From NCBI RefSeq assembly GCF_002797555.1, contig NZ_PGFA01000001.1, positions 1,612,001 through 1,676,000 on the forward strand: a stretch of DNA of 64,000 nt, written 5' to 3'. This DNA is from Hymenobacter chitinivorans DSM 11115 (GTDB taxonomy: Bacteria > Bacteroidota > Bacteroidia > Cytophagales > Hymenobacteraceae). The position numbers and the translations under genes are program-made. Positions within the stretch are counted from its first letter, which is position 1. Every line of letters starts with the position of its first letter. This document shows, piece by piece, positions 17,046 to 25,668 of this stretch. The notes beneath the pieces are model-generated. The model was not told the origin of the DNA, did no database searches, and saw nothing but the letters and a program-made list of their open reading frames with translations.

Positions 17046-17081
17046 ACCTGGCAAACCAATCCGAAAATCGGCCTGCCAGGT
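17046..17081 (-). terminator. Terminator of aldolase/dehydrogenase gene
   Basis: ACCTGGCA (17046-17053) pairs with TGCCAGGT (17074-17081). On the minus strand the stem is followed by a six-T tract. Confidence 0.8.
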
Positions 17082-17113
17082 CTTGCCAGGGCTGTTTTTG
17101 CCAATGGCCGAGC

Positions 17114-19222
17114 TTAGCGCACGAAGGCCATGGCCACGCCCCCGTCCACGTTGAGCACGTTGCCGGTGCTCTTGCTCAACGAGCCGTCCACGAAGACCAG
17201 CACCGCTTTGGCAATGTCCTCGGCCAGGACTTCCTCGCCCAGCAACGTGCGCTTGGCGTAGTGGGCCGGCAGCTCTTCCACGCTCACGCCGTAGGCCTTG
17301 GCCCGCCCCTCGGCCCAGCCGCTTTCCCAGATTTTGGAGCCCCGCAGCACGGCGTCGGGGTTCACGGTATTGACGCGGATTTTATCGGCGCCCAGCTCGG
17401 CGGCCAGCAGGCGTGACATGTGCAGCTGGGCCGCTTTGGCCGTGCCGTAGGCCACGTTGTTGGGCCCGGCCACCAGGCCGTTTTTGCTGGCAATGTTTAC
17501 CACGTCGCCCCCCAGGTTTTGCTTGCGCAGAATCTCCACGGCCTGCTGGGTTACCAGAAACTGGCCCTTGACCAGCACGTCGTTGAGCAGGTCCCAGTCG
17601 GCCTGGGTGGTTTCGCTCAGCGGCTTACTGATGGAGAGGCCCGCGCAGTTCACCACGATATCCACGCCGCCGAACTGCAGCACGGTGGCCCGCAGCGAGT
17701 CGGCAATGGCCGGGGCGTCGGTTACGTCGATGGGCGCGGTCAGGGCATTGTCCTGGCCGTAGCGCTTGCGCAGCGTGGCCTGGGTTTCGTCGAGCCGGTC
17801 CCGGTCGGTGGCTACGACTACGGCGCCGTGTTGCAGCAGCAATTCGCAGATGGCCAGGCCGATGCCGCCGGTGCCGCCGGTGACGTAGGCAATCTGGCCC
17901 GACAGGCTCTTAGGCTTGGGCATGCGCTGGAGCTTGGCTTCTTCCAGCAGCCAGTACTCGATGTTGAAGGCTTCCTGCTCAGCCAGGCCGGTGTACTCGC
18001 TCACCGCCTCGGCGCCCTTCATGACGTTGATGGCGTTGGTGTAGAACTCGGCGGCCACGCGGGCAGTCTGCTTGTCTTTGGCGAAGGAGAACATGCCCAC
18101 GCCGGGCCACAGAATCACCACCGGGTTCGGGTCGCGCATGGCCGGGGAGTTCGGGTGCTTGCTGCGCTCGTAGTAGGCGGCGTAGTCCTGGCGGTAGGCG
18201 GCAAACTGTTCCTGCAGGTACTCTTTCACGGCGGCCAGGGGCTGGCGCATGGTGGCCTCGTCGAGCACCAGGGGGCGGATTTTGGTGCGCAGGAAGTGGT
18301 CGGGGCAGGAGGTGCCTTGCTGGGCCAGGCGGGCCAAATCGTGGGAATTGACGAACTCCAGCACCCGGGCGTCGTCGGTGTAGTGGCCCACCATGCGGCG
18401 CTGCCCGGAGGCCAGGCCCCGCAGCATCGGCATTACCTCGGCGGCCTGGGCGCGGCGGGTTGCGGTGTCGGGACCGTTTTCGAGCTTCACGCCGCCAAAG
18501 ACGGGCTTGTGCTTGCCGTAGTTGGCCTCTAGATACGTGGCCGCCATCTCAATGACTTCCAGGGTGTTGATGTAGGATTCGTAGCTCGTATTGCCCCAGG
18601 TAAACAGGCCGTGCCCGCCCAGGATTACGCCGCGCAGGTTCGGGTTGTCGGCCACGATTTTCTCCAGCTGCAAACCCAAATCGAAGCCGGGCTTCTGCCA
18701 GGGCAGCCAGCCCATGGTGTCGCCCCAAATGGCGCGCATGATTTGCTCGCCGTCCTTGCTGGCGGCAATGGCAATGAGGGCATCGGGGTGGAGGTGGTCG
18801 ATGTGGCGGAAGGGCAGCAGACCGTGCAGGGGCGTATCAATGGAGGGCGTGGCGCACTTGGGGTCGAAGAGGCAGTACTCGAACAGGGCCACCATTTCGT
18901 CCTCGAACTGCAGGCCGCGGTACCGGCTTTTCAGGGCGTGGAGCTTGTCGACGTATAAGTTGGCGCATCCAGCCTTGGTGAGCGTACCGATGTCGCCGCC
19001 CGAGCCCTTCACCCACATAACTTCCACCGGCTGGCCCGTGACGGGGTCGGTTTCGGTGAGTTTGCACGAGGTATTGCCGCCGGCGTAGTTGGTCAGGCGC
19101 AGGTCGGCCCCGAGCAGGTTGGAGCGGTATAGGAACAGGGCTACTTCGTCGCCACTCATCTCCAGCGCCTTGGCTTCGTCCCAGAGGTAACTAACGTGTT
19201 GAAAGGTCAGCGTTTTTTCCAT
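17114..19222 (-). CDS. Bifunctional rhamnulose-phosphate aldolase / short-chain dehydrogenase
   Basis: A 702-residue fusion. The N-terminal class II aldolase domain (about 20-400) splits rhamnulose-1-phosphate into dihydroxyacetone phosphate and L-lactaldehyde. Its metal site includes GGHGLFTWG and HIDHLHPDALIAIAAS. The C-terminal SDR domain (about 430-700) has YVTGGTGGIGLAICELLLQHG, the catalytic YGTAKAAQLHMSRLLA and DGGVAMAF, and would oxidise lactaldehyde to lactate. This fusion is typical of rhamnose operons outside enterobacteria. It is transcribed divergently from rhaT, with two CAGGA-N5-CAGGA sites in the shared region, and has its own terminator. Confidence 0.93.
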   Translation of the reverse strand: MEKTLTFQHVSYLWDEAKALEMSGDEVALFLYRSNLLGADLRLTNYAGGNTSCKLTETDPVTGQPVEVMWVKGSGGDIGTLTKAGCANLYVDKLHALKSRYRGLQFEDEMVALFEYCLFDPKCATPSIDTPLHGLLPFRHIDHLHPDALIAIAASKDGEQIMRAIWGDTMGWLPWQKPGFDLGLQLEKIVADNPNLRGVILGGHGLFTWGNTSYESYINTLEVIEMAATYLEANYGKHKPVFGGVKLENGPDTATRRAQAAEVMPMLRGLASGQRRMVGHYTDDARVLEFVNSHDLARLAQQGTSCPDHFLRTKIRPLVLDEATMRQPLAAVKEYLQEQFAAYRQDYAAYYERSKHPNSPAMRDPNPVVILWPGVGMFSFAKDKQTARVAAEFYTNAINVMKGAEAVSEYTGLAEQEAFNIEYWLLEEAKLQRMPKPKSLSGQIAYVTGGTGGIGLAICELLLQHGAVVVATDRDRLDETQATLRKRYGQDNALTAPIDVTDAPAIADSLRATVLQFGGVDIVVNCAGLSISKPLSETTQADWDLLNDVLVKGQFLVTQQAVEILRKQNLGGDVVNIASKNGLVAGPNNVAYGTAKAAQLHMSRLLAAELGADKIRVNTVNPDAVLRGSKIWESGWAEGRAKAYGVSVEELPAHYAKRTLLGEEVLAEDIAKAVLVFVDGSLSKSTGNVLNVDGGVAMAFVR

Positions 19223-19305
19223 GATGGCGCTTCTGTTATGGGTGTTCTGGAAAACAGATAAGGATTGCTTTTCAACAAATTACGCGGGCTGCCTTCGGGC
19301 CAACA

Positions 19306-19320
19306 TCCTGCACTCTCCTG
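19306..19320 (-). promoter_or_regulatory. CAGGA-N5-CAGGA site for aldolase/dehydrogenase promoter
   Basis: A perfect direct repeat, CAGGA GAGTG CAGGA, on the minus strand. It starts 84 bp before the aldolase start and lies just downstream of a TATTTTAC box that resembles the Bacteroidota -7 element. Confidence 0.75.
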
Positions 19321-19364
19321 CTCAGGAGTAAAATAATTGTTACTTGCCGGCCTTGAAAGCTAGC

Positions 19365-19396
19365 TTGAAAATGAGTGAGCCATTACTTTATTTTTG
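19365..19396 (+). promoter_or_regulatory. Bacteroidota-type promoter of rhaT
   Basis: TTG (19365-19367), a 21-bp spacer and TATTTTTG (19389-19396) fit the TTTG / TAnnTTTG consensus. The regulatory site begins one base after the -7 box, so a bound protein would block initiation. Confidence 0.6.
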
Positions 19397-19397
19397 G

Positions 19398-19412
19398 CAG
19401 GAGAGCACAGGA
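19398..19412 (+). promoter_or_regulatory. CAGGA-N5-CAGGA site for rhaT promoter
   Basis: A perfect direct repeat, CAGGA GAGCA CAGGA, directly after the -7 box and 55 bp before the rhaT start. Confidence 0.75.
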
Positions 19413-19466
19413 TAGTTGGGTGCCGTGAGAAGGGCAGATTTGCCTAAACCCACCACATTTACCGTT

Positions 19467-20588
19467 ATGGCAGTCATCTGGGGAGTAATCCTACACGCGT
19501 TGGGCGGTTTCGCCTCCGGCAGCTTTTATCTGCCCTACAAGAAAGTGCAAGGCTGGTCCTGGGAAAGCTACTGGCTGGTGGGCGGCATCGTGAGCTGGGT
19601 GTTTGCGCCCCTCATCATGGGCTCCCTCACGGTCAAGAACCTGTTTGGCGTGCTGGCCCAGGCCGACGGCAGCACCCTGGCCTGGACCTACATGTGGGGC
19701 GTGCTCTGGGGCTTCGGCGGCCTGACTTTCGGCTTGGCCATGCGCTACTTGGGCCTTTCGCTGGGTATGGCCGTCACGCTGGGCTTGTGCGCCGTGTTTG
19801 GCACGGTGGTGCCGCCCATCTGGCTCGGCACGTTTCCGGCCCTGGTGCATTCTGATTCCGGGCAGATGATCCTGATGGGACTGGTGGTGTGCGTGATGGG
19901 AATCCTGATCTGCGGGCTGGCCGGCATCATGAAGGAAAAGCACCTGACAGCCGACCAGAAAAAGGCGGGCGTGGCCGAGTTTGACCTGCGCAAGGGCCTG
20001 GGTGTGGCCATTTTCTCGGGCGTAATGAGTGCCTGCATGTCGTTTGGCCTCACCGCCGGGCAGCCCATTGCCGATTTGGCCAAGGCCTCCGGCACCGACC
20101 CGCTCTACATGAACAACGCCGTGCTGGTGGTGGTGCTCCTCGGCGGACTAACCACCAACGCCGTCTGGTGCATCTACCTCAACCTGAGGAACAAGACTTA
20201 CACCGACTACCTTAACCCCACCGCCCCGGCCCTGCGCAACGTCCTGTTCTGCGCCCTGGCCGGCTTCACCTGGTACCTGCAATTCTTTTTCTACGGTATG
20301 GGCGACTCGCAGATGGGCGAGTTCCGCTTCTCGGGCTGGACGCTGCACATGGCCTTTATCATTGCCTTCAGCTCGTTCTGGGGCCTGTACCTGCACGAGT
20401 GGCGGGGCGCCAACCGCCTGACCATGCGCACCGTGTCCCTGGGTATTCTGGCCGTGGTGCTGAGCACCGTTATTGTGGGCTACGGCAACTATTTGGGCTC
20501 GGAAACGGCGGCTCCGCAAGAAGCTAAAGTCCCGGCCCGGGAAACCTCCGCTGCCCCGGTGGCTACTACGGTCAGCGAAGTGGAGTAG
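19467..20588 (+). CDS. rhaT: L-rhamnose-proton symporter
   Basis: Inner-membrane transporter of 373 residues with about ten hydrophobic helices. The N-terminus (MAVIWGVILHALGGFASGSFYLPYKKVQGWSWESYW) is the RhaT signature. LSLGMAVTLGLCAVFGTVVPP and FCALAGFTWYLQFFFYGMGDSQMG are further conserved segments. I use the ATG at 19467; the longer frame from 19416 adds a charged stretch that overlaps the regulatory region. It imports free L-rhamnose released by periplasmic enzymes. It is monocistronic, with a terminator after about 140 bp. Confidence 0.93.
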   Translation: MAVIWGVILHALGGFASGSFYLPYKKVQGWSWESYWLVGGIVSWVFAPLIMGSLTVKNLFGVLAQADGSTLAWTYMWGVLWGFGGLTFGLAMRYLGLSLGMAVTLGLCAVFGTVVPPIWLGTFPALVHSDSGQMILMGLVVCVMGILICGLAGIMKEKHLTADQKKAGVAEFDLRKGLGVAIFSGVMSACMSFGLTAGQPIADLAKASGTDPLYMNNAVLVVVLLGGLTTNAVWCIYLNLRNKTYTDYLNPTAPALRNVLFCALAGFTWYLQFFFYGMGDSQMGEFRFSGWTLHMAFIIAFSSFWGLYLHEWRGANRLTMRTVSLGILAVVLSTVIVGYGNYLGSETAAPQEAKVPARETSAAPVATTVSEVE

Positions 20589-20647
20589 GCCACCCTGGCT
20601 GCTACAGACAACAACTGAGAATAGGAGAATAAGCAGGCCGGGTAGGG

Positions 20648-20662
20648 CAGGAGAGTGCCGGT
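20648..20662 (+). promoter_or_regulatory. Degenerate CAGGA-N5-CAGGA site between rhaT and SusC-like gene
   Basis: CAGGA GAGTG CCGGT: the first half and spacer are conserved, the second half is weak. It lies upstream of the bidirectional terminator, so its role for the SusC-like gene is unclear. Confidence 0.4.
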
Positions 20663-20727
20663 TCTGCCTTGTAGCGTTGTACATTTTTAGCCGTCGACTT
20701 GAGGGTATAAATCCTCAGCGGCCTTCC

Positions 20728-20758
20728 AAAAAAGCCCGGCTTCGTGCCGGGCTTTTTT
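20728..20758. terminator. Bidirectional intrinsic terminator between rhaT and SusC-like gene
   Basis: AAAAAAGCCCGGC (20728-20740) pairs with GCCGGGCTTTTTT (20746-20758) across a 5-nt loop. Confidence 0.9.
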
Positions 20759-20795
20759 TGTGCCCAGCAAAGATGCGGAATAAAATTCTGAAGAG

Positions 20796-20810
20796 CAGGA
20801 GAGTGCGGGA
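20796..20810 (+). promoter_or_regulatory. CAGGA-N5-CAGGA site for SusC/SusD promoter
   Basis: CAGGA GAGTG CGGGA, 84 bp before the SusC-like ATG. The same distance is seen at the aldolase gene. The following ACACC is shared with the PL11 site at 43775. Confidence 0.65.
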
Positions 20811-20856
20811 CACCGAAAGTGAATACTCACTCTACCTTCATGAAGTTGAATAACTG

Positions 20857-20871
20857 CCTGAAACTCTCCCG
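20857..20871 (-). promoter_or_regulatory. Second, inverted regulatory site before SusC-like gene
   Basis: The minus strand reads CGGGA GAGTT TCAGG, a weaker copy only 23 bp from the ATG. Confidence 0.35.
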
Positions 20872-20893
20872 CACTTCTAAATACCCACACCCT

Positions 20894-23800
20894 ATGAAAA
20901 AGCTGTACTACGTGGTCCGAGTACTGCCGCTGCTGGTCTTGCTGCTGCTGACCGGGCCGCTGCTGGCCCAGAACCGCACCATCACCGGCAAGGTGACGAC
21001 GGCCGAAAACAACGAAACCCTGCCCGGCGTGACGGTCGTGCTCAAGGGGACTACCATCGGCACCGGTACCAACCCCGATGGTACTTTCTCCTTGAGTATC
21101 CCGGCCGCCGGCGGCACCCTGGTTTTTTCCTTCGTAGGCTACCTGACCAAGGAAGTTGCCCTCGGGACTAGCACAAACGTTAATGTAGTACTCAGCCAAG
21201 ATGCCCAGATGCTGGCCGAAACGGTGGTCGTGGGCTACGGCACCCAGAAGGCCAGCAACGTCACCGGCGCCATTGCCGGCGTCACGGCCAAGGAAATTGA
21301 GGAGCGGCCCGTCAACCGCATCGAAAATGCCCTGGCCGGGCAGATGCCCGGCGTCACGGTGCAGACCGTGACCGGGGAGCCGGGGGCCGAGCTGCAGATC
21401 CGGGTGCGGGGCACGGGCTCCATCAACGCCTCCAACGAGCCGCTCTACGTGGTGGACGGGGTGCCGGTGGAAAACCTGCGCGGTATCAACCCAACCGACG
21501 TAGCCAACATTGAAGTGCTCAAAGACGCCGCCTCGGCCGCTATTTACGGCTCCCGCGGCTCCAACGGCGTGGTGCTCGTGACCACCAAGCGGGGCAAGAA
21601 AGGCAAGGCCAAGCTGCAGTTTTCGGGCTACACCGGCGTGCAGACCCTGGAGCGCCGCATCGACATGATGACGCCCGAACAGTGGATTAAGCAGCGCCAG
21701 GAAGGTGTGGACGAAGCCTGGGTGAACCGGGGCAAAACGTCCGCCGTCAACAAGCCCTACAAGGCTAGTGACCCGATGGAGTACCGCGCCAAGGAACTGA
21801 ATATTCCGCTTTCTACGCCCAACCCGACCTACATGTACGACCCCCGCTGGGCCTACGGTACCGACTCGCTCGACTACGTGGACTGGCAGGATGCGGTGTT
21901 TCGCAAAGCCGTGATGCAGCAGTACCAGATCGGGGTATCGGGCGGCAGCGACGATTTCAGCTACAACGTGAACGGCTCCTACCTCGACCAGGACGGTATT
22001 TTCGTGGGCACCAACCTGAAGCGGGCCACGCTGCGGGCCAACTTCGACGCCCGGATTCGCAAGGGCATTAAGCTCACGATGACCCTGGCCCCGTCGACGG
22101 AATGGAGCAGCCTGGGCCGGGTAGATGGCAAGGACAACCAGGCCATGAACGCCGTGCAGATGCCGCCCGTGTCGCAGAAAGGCGCCGGCGTGCTGGTGGG
22201 CGCCCAGCCGTTTCCGGCCTACGCCTGGTCGGGCCGCTACATCAGCCCGGTGGCCGTGATGGAGCGCAGCGACATTAACACGACCCGCACCCGCCTCAAC
22301 GCCAACATGGGGCTGAATGTGGATATCTACAAAGGCCTGCAGCTGCAACTGCTGGGCGCCATGGACAACAATTACCTCAACGACCAGCAGTTTTTCCCGA
22401 CCAACACCAGCCGCGACTGGGCCACGGCCACCTACGTGGGTCAGCTCAGCCGGGCCCGCCTGACGCAGGGCAGCGGCACGCGCTACTTGTTCCAGAGCGT
22501 GCTCAACTACACCCGCAAGCTCGGCGACCATAGCGTCAACGCCATTGCCGGCTATTCGGTGGAACGGTTTCGCAACGACGGCAGCGTGCAGGAATTTACG
22601 CCCCTGCCCAACGACTGGTCGCCATTTGTGAACCGCAACAACGCCACGCCCAGCATTTCCGACTTCCAGGCCCCCGACATCAACTGGCTGCTGTCCTACT
22701 TCGGCCGGGTGCAGTACGACTACAAGGAAAAGTACCTGGTGTCGGCCTCGCTGCGGCGCGACGGGTCGGCCAAGTTTGGGCAGCCCTGGGGCTACTTCCC
22801 GGCCGTGTCGGTGGGCTGGCGCGTGTCGAGCGAGGAGTTTATGCGCGGCATCACGGCCATCAGCGACCTGAAGCTGCGCGCTTCCTACGGCGTGACCGGC
22901 AACAACCGGATTCCCAGCAACGCCCAGTTTTCCATCCTGGCTTCGACCAACTATTCGCTCAACGGCGTGGCCCAGACCGGCTTTGCCCCGGGCTCCTACA
23001 AAAACGAAAACCTGGGCTGGGAGCGGACGGGCAGCTTCAACGTGGGCTTCGACTTCGGGATGCTCAGCAACCGGATTCAGATTTCGGCCGACGCCTACAA
23101 CCGCCGCACCAAGGATTTGCTGCTGCGGGCCCCGATTTCGTCCATCACCGGCTATACTACCAGCTGGCAGAACGTGGGCGACATCCGCAACCAGGGCCTG
23201 GAAGTGGGTATCAACAGCCAGAACATGGTGGGCGCCTTCACCTGGGGCACCTCCTTCAACACCTCCTACAACCGCAACGAGGTGCTGGCCCTGGACTACA
23301 ACAACACGCCCATCGTGGCCGGCTTCAGCAACCTGACCCAGATTATTCAGGTGGGCCAGCCCCTGAACGCCTTTTTGCTCTACGACGTGGTGGGGGTGTA
23401 TAAAACCCAGGAAGAAGTGAACAACAGCCCCCGCATGAGCGGCACCAAGGTGGGCGACTCCAAGTACCGCGACGTGAACGGCGACGGTATCATCACCGAG
23501 GCCGACCGTACCATCGTGGGCAACCCCCAGCCCAAGTTCATCTTCGGCATCACCAACAACTTCACCTACCGCAACTTTGACCTGAGCTTTCTGATCAACG
23601 CCCAGCAGGGCGGGCAGATCTACTCCATGATTGGCCGCAGCATCGACCGGCCCGGCATGGGCTACCTCTATAACAAGCTGGCCAAGTGGGAAAACCGCTG
23701 GCAGTCGGAGGAAATCCAGGGCGACGGGATGACGCCTAGCATCAACGCTACCACCGGCGCCTACTACGACACCCGCTGGCTGTATAGCTCGGACTACATC

Positions 23801-24007
23801 CGCCTGAAAAACATTACCCTGGGCTACAACCTGCCTAAGCTCAAGTACTACGACCGGGCCCGCTTCTACGTGGCCGTGGAAAATGCCTACATCTGGCACA
23901 AGTACTCCGGCGGCTTTACGCCCGAGGCGGCCAACAACGAGGGCGGCGACTACGGCGGCTACCCCCAGGCCCGCACCTTCACGCTGGGCTTCAACGTGAC
24001 GCTGTAA
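20894..24007 (+). CDS. SusC/RagA-like TonB-dependent receptor of the rhamnogalacturonan locus
   Basis: Outer-membrane importer of 1037 residues that pairs with the SusD-like lipoprotein encoded next. The signal peptide is MKKLYYVVRVLPLLVLLLLTGPLLAQ. Then come a carboxypeptidase-D-like domain (TGKVTTAENNETLPGVTVVLKG), ETVVVGYGTQKASNVTGAI, plug motifs LYVVDGVPVENLRGINPTDV and DAASAAIYGSRGSNGVVLVTTKRG, and a barrel ending RTFTLGFNVTL with the usual terminal aromatic/hydrophobic pattern. The ATG at 20894 is preferred to upstream GTG because the signal begins there. The substrate is probably rhamnogalacturonan oligomers, inferred from the PL11 gene downstream and the shared regulatory motif with rhaT. 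Confidence 0.95.
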   Translation: MKKLYYVVRVLPLLVLLLLTGPLLAQNRTITGKVTTAENNETLPGVTVVLKGTTIGTGTNPDGTFSLSIPAAGGTLVFSFVGYLTKEVALGTSTNVNVVLSQDAQMLAETVVVGYGTQKASNVTGAIAGVTAKEIEERPVNRIENALAGQMPGVTVQTVTGEPGAELQIRVRGTGSINASNEPLYVVDGVPVENLRGINPTDVANIEVLKDAASAAIYGSRGSNGVVLVTTKRGKKGKAKLQFSGYTGVQTLERRIDMMTPEQWIKQRQEGVDEAWVNRGKTSAVNKPYKASDPMEYRAKELNIPLSTPNPTYMYDPRWAYGTDSLDYVDWQDAVFRKAVMQQYQIGVSGGSDDFSYNVNGSYLDQDGIFVGTNLKRATLRANFDARIRKGIKLTMTLAPSTEWSSLGRVDGKDNQAMNAVQMPPVSQKGAGVLVGAQPFPAYAWSGRYISPVAVMERSDINTTRTRLNANMGLNVDIYKGLQLQLLGAMDNNYLNDQQFFPTNTSRDWATATYVGQLSRARLTQGSGTRYLFQSVLNYTRKLGDHSVNAIAGYSVERFRNDGSVQEFTPLPNDWSPFVNRNNATPSISDFQAPDINWLLSYFGRVQYDYKEKYLVSASLRRDGSAKFGQPWGYFPAVSVGWRVSSEEFMRGITAISDLKLRASYGVTGNNRIPSNAQFSILASTNYSLNGVAQTGFAPGSYKNENLGWERTGSFNVGFDFGMLSNRIQISADAYNRRTKDLLLRAPISSITGYTTSWQNVGDIRNQGLEVGINSQNMVGAFTWGTSFNTSYNRNEVLALDYNNTPIVAGFSNLTQIIQVGQPLNAFLLYDVVGVYKTQEEVNNSPRMSGTKVGDSKYRDVNGDGIITEADRTIVGNPQPKFIFGITNNFTYRNFDLSFLINAQQGGQIYSMIGRSIDRPGMGYLYNKLAKWENRWQSEEIQGDGMTPSINATTGAYYDTRWLYSSDYIRLKNITLGYNLPKLKYYDRARFYVAVENAYIWHKYSGGFTPEAANNEGGDYGGYPQARTFTLGFNVTL

Positions 24008-24043
24008 GCTGGTTGTCCACTCTCTCCAAGACTCGCCATTCCC

Positions 24044-25540
24044 ATGAAAGCATTTAAACTCCTGGCCTTTACCGCCCTGCTGGGCCTGAGCGGCCCCGTG
24101 CTGACCTCGTGCAGCGAAGACGTGCTCGACATTACGCCCGCGGCCAACAACAGCTCCGACGACTTTTACAAGGATGAAGGCCAGCTCAACCAGGCCGTGC
24201 TGTCTATTTACAACGCGGCCCTGTCGTTTCCGCAGAGCTCCCACTGGAACATCTCCGAAATCCGGTCCGACAACGTGCTCATCGGCAACCTGAACGTGCA
24301 GCGCGACTACAGCGACATCAGCAACTTCACGGCCGTGTCGCAGACCGGGCAGCTGCAGGCCACCTGGACCGACCTCTACGAGCTGGTGTTCCGCTCCAAC
24401 ATGCTGCTGGAAAAGATTCAGCCCTTCACCTTTGCCCGCACCAGCCAGTTCCAGGGCGAGGCCCGCTTCCTGCGCGCGTTGGCCTACTTCGATTTGGTGC
24501 GTTACTGGGGCCCGGTGCCCATTGCCGACAAGGTGCTCAGCATCGAGGAGTCGAAGAAAGTGCCGCGCTCCTCGGTGGCCGACGTTTACAGCTTCATCGT
24601 GGCCGATTTGCAGTACGCGGCTAATTCCCTGCCCGAAACCTACGCCGCGGCCGACAAGGGCCGGGCCACCAAGTGGGCCGCCAAAGCCCTGCTGGGCAAG
24701 GTCTACCTGACCATGTACGGCTACCCGCTCAAGCAAAGCAGCGCCCTGCCGCTGGCCAAGCAGCAGCTCAGCGAGGTGCTGGCCAAGGAAGGCTCGGCCG
24801 GGGCCCTGGCTACCAGCTACGCCGACCTGTTCAAGGTGGCCAACGACAACAAGTTCAGCGTGTTTGAGGTGCAGTACATTTCCGGCGGCACCGGCCTGGG
24901 CAGCACCGTGCCCTGGGACCAGGGCAACAACTTCCCCATTACCTACGCGCCCTTCCAGCCCAGCCAGATTGACGCCCTGCCCGGTCCCGACCTGTTCGGC
25001 GCCGGCTGGCCCAAGGCCGACAAGCGCAAGGCCGCAACCGTCGATTCCATTACCAAAGTGGGCACGGCCACGCTGCGGGCCCAGTTTATCAAGTTCCTGG
25101 AAAAAGGCACCAAGGACCCGGTCAACAACCGCGACTACCCCAACAACTTTCCCATCATCCGCTTCGAAGACGTGATGCTGATGCAGGCCGAGGTGCTCAA
25201 CGAGGAAGCCGGGGCCGGTGCCCCGGTGCCCTCGGCCGCCTTAGCCTTGGTGAACCGTATCCGGACCCGCTCCGGGGTGCCCGTGCTGGCCAGCATGACC
25301 AAGGAAAACTTTCGCCTGGCCCTGGAGCGGGAGCGGCGCTGGGAGTTTGCCGGGGAAGGCCTGCGCTGGTTTGATCTGGTGCGCACCGAGCGGGCCTTGC
25401 CGGTGATGAACAAGTTCTTGAAAGACAACGCCGTGGGCACGGGCCGCGTCCTGGATGAGCACGACCTGCTCTTTCCGATTCCCCAGCAGGAGCTGCGCAT
25501 CAACCCCGGCTTCTGGGAGCAAAACCCCGGCTACAACTAA
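24044..25540 (+). CDS. SusD/RagB-like starch-binding-type lipoprotein
   Basis: A 498-residue surface lipoprotein that captures glycans and lids the SusC barrel. Lipoprotein signal MKAFKLLAFTALLGLSGPVLTSC with the lipid-modified Cys at about residue 23. SusD features include SSDDFYKDEGQLNQAVLSIYNA, FLRALAYFDLVRYWGPVPI, the helical TPR region, FPIIRFEDVMLMQAEVLNE, and the C-terminal LLFPIPQQELRINPGFWEQNPGY. It starts 36 bp after the SusC-like stop, so the two are co-transcribed. Confidence 0.95.
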   Translation: MKAFKLLAFTALLGLSGPVLTSCSEDVLDITPAANNSSDDFYKDEGQLNQAVLSIYNAALSFPQSSHWNISEIRSDNVLIGNLNVQRDYSDISNFTAVSQTGQLQATWTDLYELVFRSNMLLEKIQPFTFARTSQFQGEARFLRALAYFDLVRYWGPVPIADKVLSIEESKKVPRSSVADVYSFIVADLQYAANSLPETYAAADKGRATKWAAKALLGKVYLTMYGYPLKQSSALPLAKQQLSEVLAKEGSAGALATSYADLFKVANDNKFSVFEVQYISGGTGLGSTVPWDQGNNFPITYAPFQPSQIDALPGPDLFGAGWPKADKRKAATVDSITKVGTATLRAQFIKFLEKGTKDPVNNRDYPNNFPIIRFEDVMLMQAEVLNEEAGAGAPVPSAALALVNRIRTRSGVPVLASMTKENFRLALERERRWEFAGEGLRWFDLVRTERALPVMNKFLKDNAVGTGRVLDEHDLLFPIPQQELRINPGFWEQNPGYN

Positions 25541-25573
25541 GCCCTGGTTGAATAAGTATTTATTTCATGCAGT

Positions 25574-25608
25574 GAAGAGGCTGCCTCGGTTGGGGCAGCT
25601 TCTTTTTT
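25574..25608 (+). terminator. Intrinsic terminator after SusD-like gene
   Basis: The stem GCTGCC / GGCAGC is extended by GAAG / CTTC with a small bulge, then TTTTTT. Read-through into PL11 is possible. Confidence 0.6.
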
Positions 25609-25668
25609 ACCCGGCTTAGCGCTTTGTTGCGGTTCATTGGCCTATTCTTCTTTCCTCCAGCCCTTTCT

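Noticed and set aside
20687..24736. A 1349-codon minus-strand open frame opposite SusC/SusD
   Set aside because: High-GC codon bias leaves the antisense frame open. The plus strand has two full-length families here, and the antisense product is low-complexity His/Val/Gly.
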